Assembly (NCBI GenBank): GCA_963774195.1
Contig: CAVZDY010000001.1
Location: 1,798,001-1,862,000 of the forward strand
Length of the DNA stretch: 64,000 nt
Direction: 5' to 3'
Source: Roseiarcus sp963774195
GTDB taxonomy: Bacteria > Pseudomonadota > Alphaproteobacteria > Rhizobiales > Beijerinckiaceae
The translations under genes and the position numbers were made by a program. Below the pieces are notes generated by a model. The model worked only from the letters and a program-made list of their open reading frames with translations. It was not told the origin of the DNA and did not search any database. Positions 36,574 through 45,296 of this stretch are shown one piece after another (positions within the stretch are counted from its first letter, which is position 1; the number at the start of each line of letters is the position of its first letter).

Positions 36574-37893
36574 GTGGCGAGGAGAGCGACGCCTTCCGTT
36601 GTCGAAACCGCGCGCGTCGGCGAAGGCGCGGCCCCAGGAACCTCGAGTGGAAATAGCGCTCGCCCGACCTCGCTGCGCAGCCGTCGCGGCCTGGACTGGC
36701 TCGTCTTCTTTGTCGCGGATATCCAGACCGGGTTCGGCGCCTTCGTCGCCGTATTTCTGACGGGCCAAAAGTGGACGCAGGTCGACATCGGCCTCGTTCT
36801 GACCGTGAGCGGTCTCGTCGGCTTGATCGGCCAGATTCCTTTGGGAGCGCTTGTCGACGCTGCGCGTTCGGTGCGCGTCGTCGCCGTTCTCGCCCTCGTT
36901 GCGATCGGCGCCTGCGCGTTTGCCTTCGCCGCCTGGCCGATTTTCCCGGTCGTGCTTTTCTCGCGGATCGTCCACGCCGCGGCGAGTTGCGTGCTCGGGA
37001 TTTCCTTGGTCTCGATCAGCCTGGGCCTCGTCGGACAAGGCGGGATGAGCGAGCGGTTGGGCCGCAACGCGGCCTTCGCCTCGGCCGGCACCGGGATCGC
37101 CGCGGCGATCATGGGCGCCTGCGGCTATTATCTATCCGACCGCGCCGTCTTTTTTCTCGCGAGCGGGTTTGTCGTTCCTGCGATCGTTGCGCTTTTGTGG
37201 ATCCGCCGCGAGGAGATCGGTCCGGCGTCCGACGCCGCCCGTGGCGCGCCGACGCACCCGAAAGCGCTCGCCGTCGGCTTCGGCCAGATCCTTCGCAACC
37301 GCCGGCTCGTCGCCTTCGCCGTCTGCCTCGTCCTGTTTCATCTCGCCAACGCCGCCATGCTGCCACTGGCGGCGAGCATGCTGACGCTGCGCTCGCACGA
37401 TGCGGCCACGCTCATGGTCGCCGCCGCGATCGTCGTCCCGCAATTCACCGTGACGCTGGTTTCGCCATGGGTCGGCCGAGGGGCTCATCGCTGGGGACGC
37501 CGGCCGCTCTTATTGGTCGGCTTCGGCGCGCTCGCAATCCGCGGCTTTCTGTTCGCAACGACAAGCGAGCCGGACCTGCTCGTGCTCATCCAGGTGCTCG
37601 ACGGCATCTCCGCGGCGACGCTCGGCGTGCTCACGCCGCTCACGATCGTCGATCTGACGAGCGAGAGCGGCCATTTCAATCTCGCGCAGGGAACGATCGG
37701 TTGCGCGGTGGGCATTGGCGCCGCGATAAGCACGACGCTTGCCGGCTATATAACCGACAAGTTCGGCAGTCATGCAGCCTTCAACGTGTTGACGGCGCTT
37801 GCGATCTGCGCCGTCTTCGTTGTCGCACTGGCGATGCCGGAAACGAAGCCGGAGTCTGCGCCTTTGCCCCTCGAGGCGCCTAAACCGTCTTGA
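36574..37893 (+). CDS. MFS transporter
   Basis: A membrane protein of about 439 residues with 12 hydrophobic segments. The start is uncertain: GTG at 36574 is offered, since no clear ribosome site is seen and the frame is open further up to 36322 inside the PRC gene. MFS-typical signatures include LVFFVADIQTGFGAFVAVFL, a PLGALVDAARSVRVVAVLALV loop after helix 2 (D and RR), and a repeat of this in the second half (GRGAHRWGRRPLLLVGFGALAIR). Substrate not predictable. The 3' end overlaps the convergent glycosyltransferase gene by about 14 bases. Confidence 0.78.
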   Translation: MARRATPSVVETARVGEGAAPGTSSGNSARPTSLRSRRGLDWLVFFVADIQTGFGAFVAVFLTGQKWTQVDIGLVLTVSGLVGLIGQIPLGALVDAARSVRVVAVLALVAIGACAFAFAAWPIFPVVLFSRIVHAAASCVLGISLVSISLGLVGQGGMSERLGRNAAFASAGTGIAAAIMGACGYYLSDRAVFFLASGFVVPAIVALLWIRREEIGPASDAARGAPTHPKALAVGFGQILRNRRLVAFAVCLVLFHLANAAMLPLAASMLTLRSHDAATLMVAAAIVVPQFTVTLVSPWVGRGAHRWGRRPLLLVGFGALAIRGFLFATTSEPDLLVLIQVLDGISAATLGVLTPLTIVDLTSESGHFNLAQGTIGCAVGIGAAISTTLAGYITDKFGSHAAFNVLTALAICAVFVVALAMPETKPESAPLPLEAPKPS

Positions 37894-38936
37894 GACGAGG
37901 CGGCGCGCGGACGCCTTCGATATGCGTGCGATAGACGCGCATATAGTCTTCGGCCATGCGCCGAGCGGTAAATCGCTCCTCGAACCGTCGGCGGATCACG
38001 CTTCGCGACAGCGACGCGGCTTCGCGAACCGCGGCGACGGCGCTCATTTCGTCCTCCACGATGAAGCCGGTAACGCCGTCTTCGATGACTTCCGGGACGG
38101 ATCCGCGATTGAAAGCGATCACTGGGGCCCCGCAGGCCATAGCTTCAATCATGACGAGTCCGAAAGGCTCCGGCCAATCGATTGGCGCGAGCAAAGCGAG
38201 CGCGCCACTCAGGAACTCGGACTTCCTGTCGTCGCCGATCTCCCCGATGAATTCAACGCCAGGCGACGCGAGCAGCGGATGGATCACTTCGTCGAAATAG
38301 TCCTTGTCCGCGTGATCAATCTTGGCGGCGATCTTCAGAGGAATCCCGCAGCGCCGGGCAATGCCAATCGCCCGATCCACCCGTTTTTCGGGAGAGATGC
38401 GCCCGAGGAAGGCGAGATAGGAGGGCCGAACCGATTGCGGCCGCAGGGTGTCGGCAGGGAGCCCGTGATGCACCGTCGCGATCCAGTTCGCCTTGTGAAC
38501 CGGGCGGCGCTGCGCATTCGAAATCGAGACGATGGGCACGGAGGAAAAAGTCGCGAAAGTCGGTTGGTGCTCGGGCAGATCCAGCCGGCCGTGAAGCGTG
38601 GTGATGAAAGGCGTCGGCTGTCGCGACATGAGCGAGAAGGGGTAGTAGTCGAGGTGAAAATGCATGAGATCAAATTCGTGAGAACGCCGATAGACGTGTT
38701 CGAGCATCATCATATGGAGCGCGTTGGGATCGCGCACGCTGTCTTCGAGTTCGCAGCGCGCGCGGCCAAAACGGCTGCAACTTGGCGCTGGTGACCGAGT
38801 CTCCGCTGGCAAACAGCGTCACGTCTTGGCCGAGCGCGACCAACTCCTCGGTCAGCCACGAGACAACCCGCTCGGTTCCCCCGTAGAGAATCGGCGGCAC
38901 AGCCTCGGTCAGCGGAGCAATTTGGGCAATTCGCAT
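37880..38936 (-). pseudogene. Family 4 glycosyltransferase, frameshifted
   Basis: A GT-B glycosyltransferase of about 350 residues broken by one inserted base. The first frame starts at the ATG at 38936 (MRIAQIAPLTEAVPPILYGG, with GTERVV and the FASGDSVTSAKL segment) and ends its homology at about 38751 (WPRALR). The extra A at about 38750 shifts the frame; the second reads LEDSVRDPNALHMMMLEHV and on to the stop at 37880. The catalytic half is complete: LGRISPEKRVDRAI, the DWPEPFGLVMIEAMACGAPVIAFNRGSVPE nucleotide-sugar site. It faces the ABC exporter gene, and both may serve polysaccharide or glycolipid export. As sequenced it gives no intact protein. Confidence 0.82.
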
Positions 38937-38983
38937 GGAACAAGCGTCCTCACTCAAAGTTGAGTACCAACGCCATATTGCCG

Positions 38984-40831
38984 ATGAGCTTTTTGTCTTT
39001 GTTACGGCAGCTATTTTTTGAAAGGTCCGCTTTGGCATCCAACGAACGGGCACAATCGCCATTGTCGCAAGATCTTTCTCGCTTCAGGGATCGGCCGTTA
39101 GGGTTCCTCGCGCGTTATGTCGGACGCGGCGCCTTCGCGCACGCCGTCATCCTGCTGGCCGTGCTTGGGGCAGTGACCTGCTCGGTCAGCACGCAATATG
39201 GCGTCAAGCGCTTGGTCGACGCATTGTCGCAGGGTGGGGCGCGAGGCGGGAACGCTTGGCTCCCCTTCGCGATCCTCGTCGCTTTTGTCGCCGCGGACAA
39301 TATGCTGTGGCGCGTCGCGAGCTGGGTTGCGAGCAGCGCTTTCGTCAAGGTGACCGGCGACTTGAGGTCGGATCTCTTCCGCCATCTCACCGGCCATGCG
39401 CAAAGCTATTTCGCCGACCGATTGCCCGGCATGCTGACGAGTTGCATCACCGCCACGTCCAATGCGGTGTTTCAGATCGAGAACATGTTCGTGTGGAACG
39501 TCTTGCCGCCATGTGTCGCAACGGCGGGCGCGATCGCGTTCCTCGCCATGGTCAGCGTCAAGATGACCGTGGCGCTCGTTGTCGTCGCTGCGATTGTCAT
39601 GGCGGCCATGTTCCGCTTCGCGGCGGCCGGGCGGCCGCTGCATCACGAATTCGCGAACAAGGCCGCCACGGTCGATGGCGAAATGGTCGACGTCATTGGC
39701 AATATGCCGCTCGTGCGTTCGTTCGGCGCGACCGCCCGAGAGCATAGCCGCTTCGATGCGACCGTCGCGAAGGAGATGACTGCGCGTCGGTCGAGCCTGC
39801 GCTATCTCGAGAAGTTGCGCATAACCCACGCGCTCGTCGTCGTCGTGATGACCCTTATCCTGCTGGCCTGGGCGATTGCGCTGTGGCAGCGCGGCGAGGC
39901 GAGCGCCGGGGACGTTGTGCTTGTATGCACGCTGGGCTTGTCGGTGCTCAGCGCCACGCGCGATCTTGCGGTCGCGCTTGTGGACGTCACGCAGCACATG
40001 GCGCGCTTGGCCGAGGCGCTGGCGACGCTTCTTTCTCCGCACGAGCTCGCAGATCATCCCGAGGCCTCGGTTCTCGTGCCCAAAGGCGCCCGTGTGACCT
40101 TTGAAGACGTCTCGTTCGCTTATCCCCGCGGGGCGCAGGTTTTCGACCACCTCACTATGGACATCGCGCCGGGCGCACGCGTCGGCCTTGTCGGTCCCTC
40201 CGGCAGCGGCAAGTCGACGCTGGTCGCGCTCGCGCAGCGCCTTTACCCCGTTCAATCCGGTCGTATCCTGATCGACGATCACGACATTGCGCGAACGACC
40301 ACGGAAAGCCTGCAGAACGCGATCGCCATCGTGCCTCAGGATACGACCCTGCTCAATCGCACGCTGCTCGAGAACATCCGCTACGGTCGACCGGAGGCGA
40401 CTGACGAGGAAGTCTGGAAGGCCGCGAGAGCCGCGCGATGTGGGGCTTTTATCGAGGCCATGCCGGAGGGGCTCGATACCGTGGTCGGAGACCATGGCGT
40501 GAAGCTCTCAGGCGGCCAGCGCCAGCGGATCGCCATCGCTCGGGCCTTGCTCAAAGATGCTCCATTGCTGATCCTCGATGAAGCGACATCGGCTGTGGAT
40601 GGCGACGAAGAAGAGGCGATCCGCGAGGCGCTGGAGCGCGTCATGATTGACCGCACGGTGATCGCCATCGCGCACCGACTTTCGACATTGCGCAATTTCG
40701 ATCGCGTCCTCGTGCTACAGGGCGGCAGACTCGTAGAGGACGGCGAGCCGGAAGCTCTGGTGCGTCGAGGCGGCGTCTATCACGACCTTATCCGCCGCGA
40801 GCGCAGCCGATTGCCTGCCCAAATCGCCTAG
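38984..40831 (+). CDS. ABC exporter, fused permease-ATPase (ABCB type)
   Basis: About 615 residues from the ATG at 38984; an upstream TTG at 38960 is also possible. Residues about 55-330 are six membrane helices (start YVGRGAFAHAVILLAVLGAV). The ATPase follows: FEDVSFAYPRGAQVFDHL, Walker A GPSGSGKST with Lys410, LSGGQRQRIAIARALL and LLILDEATSAVD, then the switch histidine in IAIAHRLSTL. All catalytic elements are intact. Homodimeric exporters of this kind move lipids, polysaccharide intermediates or drugs; with a glycosyltransferase divergently placed 47 bases away, a glycan or glycolipid is plausible. Confidence 0.85.
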   Translation: MSFLSLLRQLFFERSALASNERAQSPLSQDLSRFRDRPLGFLARYVGRGAFAHAVILLAVLGAVTCSVSTQYGVKRLVDALSQGGARGGNAWLPFAILVAFVAADNMLWRVASWVASSAFVKVTGDLRSDLFRHLTGHAQSYFADRLPGMLTSCITATSNAVFQIENMFVWNVLPPCVATAGAIAFLAMVSVKMTVALVVVAAIVMAAMFRFAAAGRPLHHEFANKAATVDGEMVDVIGNMPLVRSFGATAREHSRFDATVAKEMTARRSSLRYLEKLRITHALVVVVMTLILLAWAIALWQRGEASAGDVVLVCTLGLSVLSATRDLAVALVDVTQHMARLAEALATLLSPHELADHPEASVLVPKGARVTFEDVSFAYPRGAQVFDHLTMDIAPGARVGLVGPSGSGKSTLVALAQRLYPVQSGRILIDDHDIARTTTESLQNAIAIVPQDTTLLNRTLLENIRYGRPEATDEEVWKAARAARCGAFIEAMPEGLDTVVGDHGVKLSGGQRQRIAIARALLKDAPLLILDEATSAVDGDEEEAIREALERVMIDRTVIAIAHRLSTLRNFDRVLVLQGGRLVEDGEPEALVRRGGVYHDLIRRERSRLPAQIA

Positions 40832-41395
40832 AACACATGTCGTTTGGTTGAGCCGGACCCCTGTCGCCATCGCGAGCGCGGCGATCCAGAGACCGACGCG
40901 TGCCGATTGAGGGGCCTACGGAACTACCTGGCGACTTGCTGGCGAGGCCTCGATCGCTGGATTGCTTCGCTCCGCTCGCAAGGACGGATCCAGGTAGCGG
41001 GAGATCGCATTAGGCGCACATATGGAAAGGTCGACCGATTGCGAGATGCGTCGTCGGTCAATCGAAACACATGTGTTGGGCGATAGCTGGCTATCCCTCC
41101 AAACCTGCCATTCCGTTCCTGGCCGTTCCGGTCGTTCCAGCGGCAGCGCCTGTCCGCCCCTTTGCTGCGGCTCGTCGCAATTGGCGGCGGGGAGGCGACT
41201 CCTAGTATTTCACATGTCTACCGCGCGAAACTGGGCGTAAGCGGATCCCCTTGCGTTGGGGGCGCCGGCTAGCCTCGCGCGCAATCCATCCCGTCGACCT
41301 CCCAGGCGACGGCGCTTTCCCATGTTCAGCGCGTTGATGACATGGCGCGGGAGCCATGCCATAGAGCGGCCCGAAACGATTGTGAGGAGCCCTTA
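40832..41395. other. 564-base region without a gene
   Basis: No coding frame here looks real. It contains one copy of dispersed repeat family B (40868-40987). The ribosome site of the downstream HU gene is GAGGAG at the right end. Confidence 0.5.
40868..40987. repeat. Dispersed inverted repeat, family B, copy 1
   Basis: Left arm CATCGCGAGCGCGGCGATCC and right arm CGATCGCTGGATTGCTTCGC followed by TCCGCTCGCAAGGACG. The arms match the element at 45114-45245, in which ATTGCGAGCGGAGCGAAGCA starts the left arm. Short palindromic elements with this GAGCGAAGCAATCCAG core are widespread between genes in alphaproteobacteria. Confidence 0.72.
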
Positions 41396-41671
41396 GTGAA
41401 CACATCCGATATCGTCGCGAGGCTGGCCGAGGCCCAGGACGCGAACAAGACGCAAGCCAAATCGATTGTCGACGCCTTTCTCAAGGAACTGGTAGCCTGC
41501 GCTGCAACCGGCGAAGAGGTTTCGCTGCCCGGGTTCGGAAAGTTCAAGGTCAAGGAGACGCCGGAACGCGAAGGCCGCAATCCGGCAAACGGCGAGAAGA
41601 TCAAGATCTCGGCTTCAAAGAAGCTGACCTTCTCGGCGGCCAAGGCTGTCAAGGATGCGCTGAACGGCTGA
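41396..41671 (+). CDS. HU family DNA-binding protein
   Basis: A 91-residue HU/IHF-type nucleoid protein starting at a GTG (41396) with GAGGAG 7 bases upstream; an ATG at 41342 lacks a site and adds unrelated residues. Typical segments: DIVARLAEAQDANKTQAKSI, VDAFLKELV, VSLPGFGKFKVKE and the DNA-arm PEREGRNPANGEKIKISASKKLTFSAAKAVKD. Binds and bends DNA as a dimer. The second nucleoid protein in the window besides GapR. Confidence 0.92.
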   Translation: MNTSDIVARLAEAQDANKTQAKSIVDAFLKELVACAATGEEVSLPGFGKFKVKETPEREGRNPANGEKIKISASKKLTFSAAKAVKDALNG

Positions 41672-41862
41672 GTTCAGCCTGCGCTGACCCCGGCATTTGA
41701 CTCCAAAGTCCTCGGTCGGGTCGGTGCACGAGCGCTGCCGAAGGCTATCGGCGCTGATCGAGACCGTAGAACATTGTCTCGTTCAGCGCCTCGTCTCCCA
41801 GCCGGACGTTGGCTGCTTCGCAGATACCGGCCTGCGTCCGCCGCCGCGTGGCGGACGCAGGA
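41672..41862. other. Gap between HU and the NmrA-like gene
   Basis: No gene seen. A perfect hairpin lies at 41831-41861, listed separately. Confidence 0.35.
41831..41861. terminator. Perfect 12-base inverted repeat after the NmrA-like gene
   Basis: CCTGCGTCCGCC (41831-41842), a 7-base loop, and GGCGGACGCAGG (41850-41861). It begins one base beyond the restored minus-strand stop at 41863-41865, so it may end that transcript. There is no T run, so it may instead be a REP-type or mRNA-stabilising hairpin. Confidence 0.5.
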
Positions 41863-42617
41863 TCAGCCCCCAGCCTGTGAGCGGCGGAGCCATTCGTCTA
41901 GACCGACGCGCCCAAGGCCCGCTTCGCCCAATGGCACGAGCGAACGCTCCTCGACGCGGCCGCCGAAATATTGGGCCTCGGGGTCACACACCACTTCACG
42001 CCGGTCGCCGACCGCCTTCAGATAGCGGGGGCGACAAATTCGTTGAACGGCGCTCGTTCCGGACCAGCGATATCGACGATGCCGTTTTGGGGCGGCGCGA
42101 GCGCCACTTCGGCGACGATGCGGGCAACGTCGTTCGCTGCGATGGGCTGGAACAGGCCGGGCGAAATCCTCACTATGTTTCCATCCGCACTTGAAGCGAC
42201 GATGCCGTCGAGGAATTCCAGGAACTGGGTCGAGCGGATGATGGTGTAGGGGATGCCGGAGGTTTCGATCAGTTTCTCCTGGGCGACCTTGGCGCGGAAA
42301 TAGCCATTGTCTGTCCGGTCGATTCCGACGATCGATAGCGCGACATGGCTCCGGACGCCCGCTGCGACCTCCGCCGCGAGAAGGTTGCGGCCGGAGGTCT
42401 CGAAGAATTCCAGCACCGCCTTGTCTTCAAATGAGGGGGAATTGGCGAGGTCGATCACCACCTGGGCGCCGGCCACGGCCTCCTTGAGCCCCTCGCCGGT
42501 GATGGTGTTGACACCGCTCTTGGGCGAGGCGGCGACGACCTCGTGACCGCCCTGGCGCAGAATGGCGACGGTCTTCGAGCCGATAAGGCCGCCGCCGCCG
42601 ATGACGACGATCTTCAT
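41863..42617 (-). pseudogene. NmrA/SDR-like NAD(P)-binding protein, frameshifted near the C-terminus
   Basis: A Rossmann-fold reductase or redox-sensor of the NmrA/YtfG type, starting MKIVVIGGGGLIGSKTV at 42617 with AAGGGG upstream. The GGGLIGS motif at residues 8-14 binds NAD(P). The frame is intact to GPERAPFNEFVA, then GGGGG at 42027-42031 (CCCCC on the coding strand) has two bases more than a continuous reading needs. Removing two gives ARYLKAVGDRREVVCDPEA, then YFGGRVEERSLVPLGEAGLG and a stop at 41863, a normal family C-terminus. As sequenced the protein stops at 42018 with 199 residues, missing about 50. Confidence 0.8.
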
Positions 42618-42783
42618 GGTTTATCGCCCCTTGTCCGAAGTGGAACCACTCTTGGGACCGTCGGATAAGGTGGGGAGCGGCTGCTCCGCTTGCTAGACGG
42701 AGCGGATGGTGACGAGGCAGACGAGACGCAAAATCGACGCGGCGCTGGCATCGCCGACGGGGCCTTCACTTCGCCTGCAGCGC

Positions 42784-43364
42784 TGATGAAGACCGCGGGC
42801 GCCGCGCTGGCGGAGGATCCCGACGTCAAGGTGGCGTTCACCGGTTCGACCGCGGTCGGCAAGCTGATCGTCCAGGCGGCCGCCGGCAATCTCAAGCGCG
42901 TTTCGCTGGAGCTGGGCGGAAAGTCGCCGGCGATCGTCTTTCCTGACGCCGACCTCGATGTGGCTATCGCGGGGACCGCGAGCGCGATCTTCTACAATCA
43001 AGGCTATTTCGTCGAGCCGACGGTTCTCGCCCGGACCGACCGCTCCATGAAAGTCGTGCGCGAAGAGATCTTCGGGCCGGTCGTGTGCGTCCAATCGTTC
43101 GACGACGCTGATCTCGACGCGGTGGCGAAATTTGCCAACGACACCGAATATGGCCTCTCTTCCAGCGTCTGGACGCGGAACCTAAGAGTTGCTCACCTGA
43201 TGGCTCGTAGGATCCGGGCCGGCACGGTCTGTATCAACACCCATAACTACGGCGACCCCGCCTGGCCGTTCGGCGGTTACAAGCAGTCGGGCTGGGGCCG
43301 TGAAATGGGCAAGGAAGTGATGGAGCACTACACCGAGACCAAAGCGATCGCGGCGCCGCTCTGA
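42784..43364 (+). pseudogene. Aldehyde dehydrogenase remnant lacking its catalytic cysteine
   Basis: The frame matches the middle and end of an aldehyde dehydrogenase: AFTGSTAVGKLI, LKRVSLELGGKSPAIVFPDAD, then FYNQG, then immediately YFVEPTVLA, EEIFGPVVCVQSF, and WPFGGYKQSGWGREMGKE. The N-terminal 200 residues are missing, and the stretch after NQG, which normally carries the catalytic cysteine and about 70-80 residues, is deleted in frame. The piece cannot be an active enzyme. No clear start or ribosome site exists, so the left end is approximate. Confidence 0.85.
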
Positions 43365-43380
43365 TCAAACCGCGGGAGAA

Positions 43381-43406
43381 GGCGAGCGGATTGCGATCCG
43401 CTCGCC
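43381..43406. terminator. Bidirectional terminator-like hairpin
   Basis: GGCGAGCGGAT (43381-43391), loop TGCG, ATCCGCTCGCC (43396-43406), a perfect 11-base stem followed by TCTT on the plus strand. It sits between the ALDH remnant and the convergent HtrA gene and can end transcripts from either side. Confidence 0.6.
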
Positions 43407-43441
43407 TCTTCGGGCCTATCTGGTCTCTTCGACCGCCGTGT

Positions 43442-44923
43442 TCATGCCTTCGGGAATTCGAAGGCCACGAAGCGGTCGCCGTTGGCGGTCTGCACGCGCA
43501 TCAGGACAGCTTTCTTGCCCTGGTCGTGCGCGTCGGCGATCTGAGATTTCACGTCCTGCGGCGTCGCCACAGGCTTCCCGCCGACATCGAGGATGACGTC
43601 GCCGTTGGCAAGGCCCTGCTGAGCCCCTGCGCCGTTCGGATCGACGCCGACCACGGCGACGCCTTTCTGGTCGGCGCCAGCCACCTCGCTCCCCGGGGCG
43701 AGTTGCAGGCCGAGCGTCAGCGCGGGCTTGCTCTGGCTCGATTCGGCGCTCGCGGTCCGTTCGGTCTGCTGCGCGGCGAGCGTTACAGCGGCCGTCTTCT
43801 CCGCGCCATCGCGCAGATACGAGAGCTCGATCCTGTCGCCGGGCTTCATGAAGCCGATCTGCCGGGTCAGGTCGCTGGCGTCCTTGACCTCCTCGCCGTT
43901 CACTTTGGTGATGACGTCGCCGGCCTTGAGGCCCGCGCTCGCCGCGGGAGTTCCCGGCGTCGTCTTGTCAACCATCGCCCCGGTGGCGGTCTTCAGTCCG
44001 ATGGCCTCGGCCATATCAGGGCCGACCGGCTGAACTTCCACGCCGAGAAGGCCGCGCTCCACGACGCCGCCGTGCTCGAGCGCGGTGACGACGCGTTCGA
44101 CCGTGCCGGACGGGATGGCGAAGCCGATGCCGACGCTGCCGCCGGACGGCGAGTAGATCGCCGTGTTCACGCCCACCACCTGGCCCTGCTCGTTGAACGC
44201 CGGCCCGCCGGAATTGCCCTTGTTGATCGGCGCGTCGATCTGCAAGAAGCGGTCATACGGGCCATCGCCGATGTCGCGGCCCTTGGCGGATATGATTCCC
44301 GCCGTCACCGTGCCGCCGAGGCCGTACGGGTTGCCGATCGTGACGACCCAGTCGCCGATCTTCGGCGCCTCTTTGGCGAAGCTCACATAGGGGTAGTCGC
44401 CCGGCTGGTCGACCTTCAGCAACGCAACATCGGTCTTGGGATCGACGCCGACCACCTTGGCGTCCAGAACCTTGCCGTTGTCCATGGTGACGGTGACGGA
44501 CTTGGCGCTCTGCACCACGTGATTGTTGGTGACGATGTAGCCATCTGGCGACACGAAGAAGCCGGAGCCTTCGCCGATGACGGCGGGCTGATTGGCCGGG
44601 GCGCCGTTCTGGCCGCCGAACTGTTGCAAGAATTGCTGGACCTGCGGCGGCAGATTGCTGGACTGACCGTCCCAGCTGGTCGTTTGGGCGAGCTTGACCT
44701 TGACCGAGACGACCGCCGGCTTGACGTGCTCGATCAGCGGCGCGAACGAGGGAAGGAACTGGCCCTGCGTGTCGGGCGTCATCGTCGTCGCGGCGTGTGC
44801 GCTATGCGTCTCGGTCAGCGCGCCCGCGCCGATCGCTCCTGCCGCAACGAGCGCAATTATGGCCGCGGAGGCTAGAATGCGGTTTCGGAGCCGCGATGGC
44901 TCGACGATGTGATGGTCGGACAT
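43442..44923 (-). CDS. Do family serine endopeptidase (DegP/HtrA type)
   Basis: A 493-residue periplasmic protease/chaperone from the ATG at 44923 with AAAGG upstream. A membrane-targeting segment covers about residues 14-45 (IIALVAAGAIGAGAL). The trypsin-like domain has the triad His135 (TNNHVV), Asp165 (KTDVALLKV) and Ser238 (GNSGGP), and two PDZ domains follow (start near 300 and 405). Such enzymes degrade misfolded envelope proteins and respond to envelope stress. The length and motifs are normal. It faces the ALDH remnant across a hairpin. Confidence 0.92.
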   Translation of the reverse strand: MSDHHIVEPSRLRNRILASAAIIALVAAGAIGAGALTETHSAHAATTMTPDTQGQFLPSFAPLIEHVKPAVVSVKVKLAQTTSWDGQSSNLPPQVQQFLQQFGGQNGAPANQPAVIGEGSGFFVSPDGYIVTNNHVVQSAKSVTVTMDNGKVLDAKVVGVDPKTDVALLKVDQPGDYPYVSFAKEAPKIGDWVVTIGNPYGLGGTVTAGIISAKGRDIGDGPYDRFLQIDAPINKGNSGGPAFNEQGQVVGVNTAIYSPSGGSVGIGFAIPSGTVERVVTALEHGGVVERGLLGVEVQPVGPDMAEAIGLKTATGAMVDKTTPGTPAASAGLKAGDVITKVNGEEVKDASDLTRQIGFMKPGDRIELSYLRDGAEKTAAVTLAAQQTERTASAESSQSKPALTLGLQLAPGSEVAGADQKGVAVVGVDPNGAGAQQGLANGDVILDVGGKPVATPQDVKSQIADAHDQGKKAVLMRVQTANGDRFVAFEFPKA

Positions 44924-45296
44924 GATGGCCTTTCCAATCGTGTTGGTGTCTCTCCATGTGGCCGCGTAGAGCGTGGCCTCACTGCGGAGACCATGGGCGC
45001 ATCGACATGTCCGGCTTGTTCCCGGCGCATTAAGAATTTTCAATGAAACAAAAGCGCGCGATGGCTGCGCGGGTGACATAGCGCGCTCTATGTTGAGGTC
45101 GATCCACCTCAAGCGTCATTGCGAGCGGAGCGAAGCAATCCAGCGATCGTGGCGGTCGCCAGTAGGGTCGAATCCCTCAATTGATGCTCGACGTGTTCGG
45201 CGCATCAACGCCGAGCGCCACGATCGCTGGATCGCCGCGATGACGGCAAAGAGCGCCCCGCGACCACTCAGGGCCGCGGGGCGAGAGGCGCGTCGC
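44924..45296. other. 373-base gap between HtrA and the Cdh homologue
   Basis: No gene seen. It holds a dispersed repeat of family B (45114-45245); the rest should contain the HtrA promoter on the minus strand. Confidence 0.45.
45114..45245. repeat. Dispersed inverted repeat, family B, copy 2
   Basis: Left arm CGTCATTGCGAGCGGAGCGA plus AGCAATCCAGCGATCGTGGCG; right arm CGCCACGATCGCTGGATCGC then CGCGATGACG. The arms are inverted copies, flanking about 60 bases. They match the element at 40868-40987. Confidence 0.78.

Noticed and set aside
41831..41861. A standard rho-independent terminator after the NmrA-like gene
   Set aside because: The stem is excellent but there is no T run on either strand, so it is kept only as a hairpin with uncertain role.
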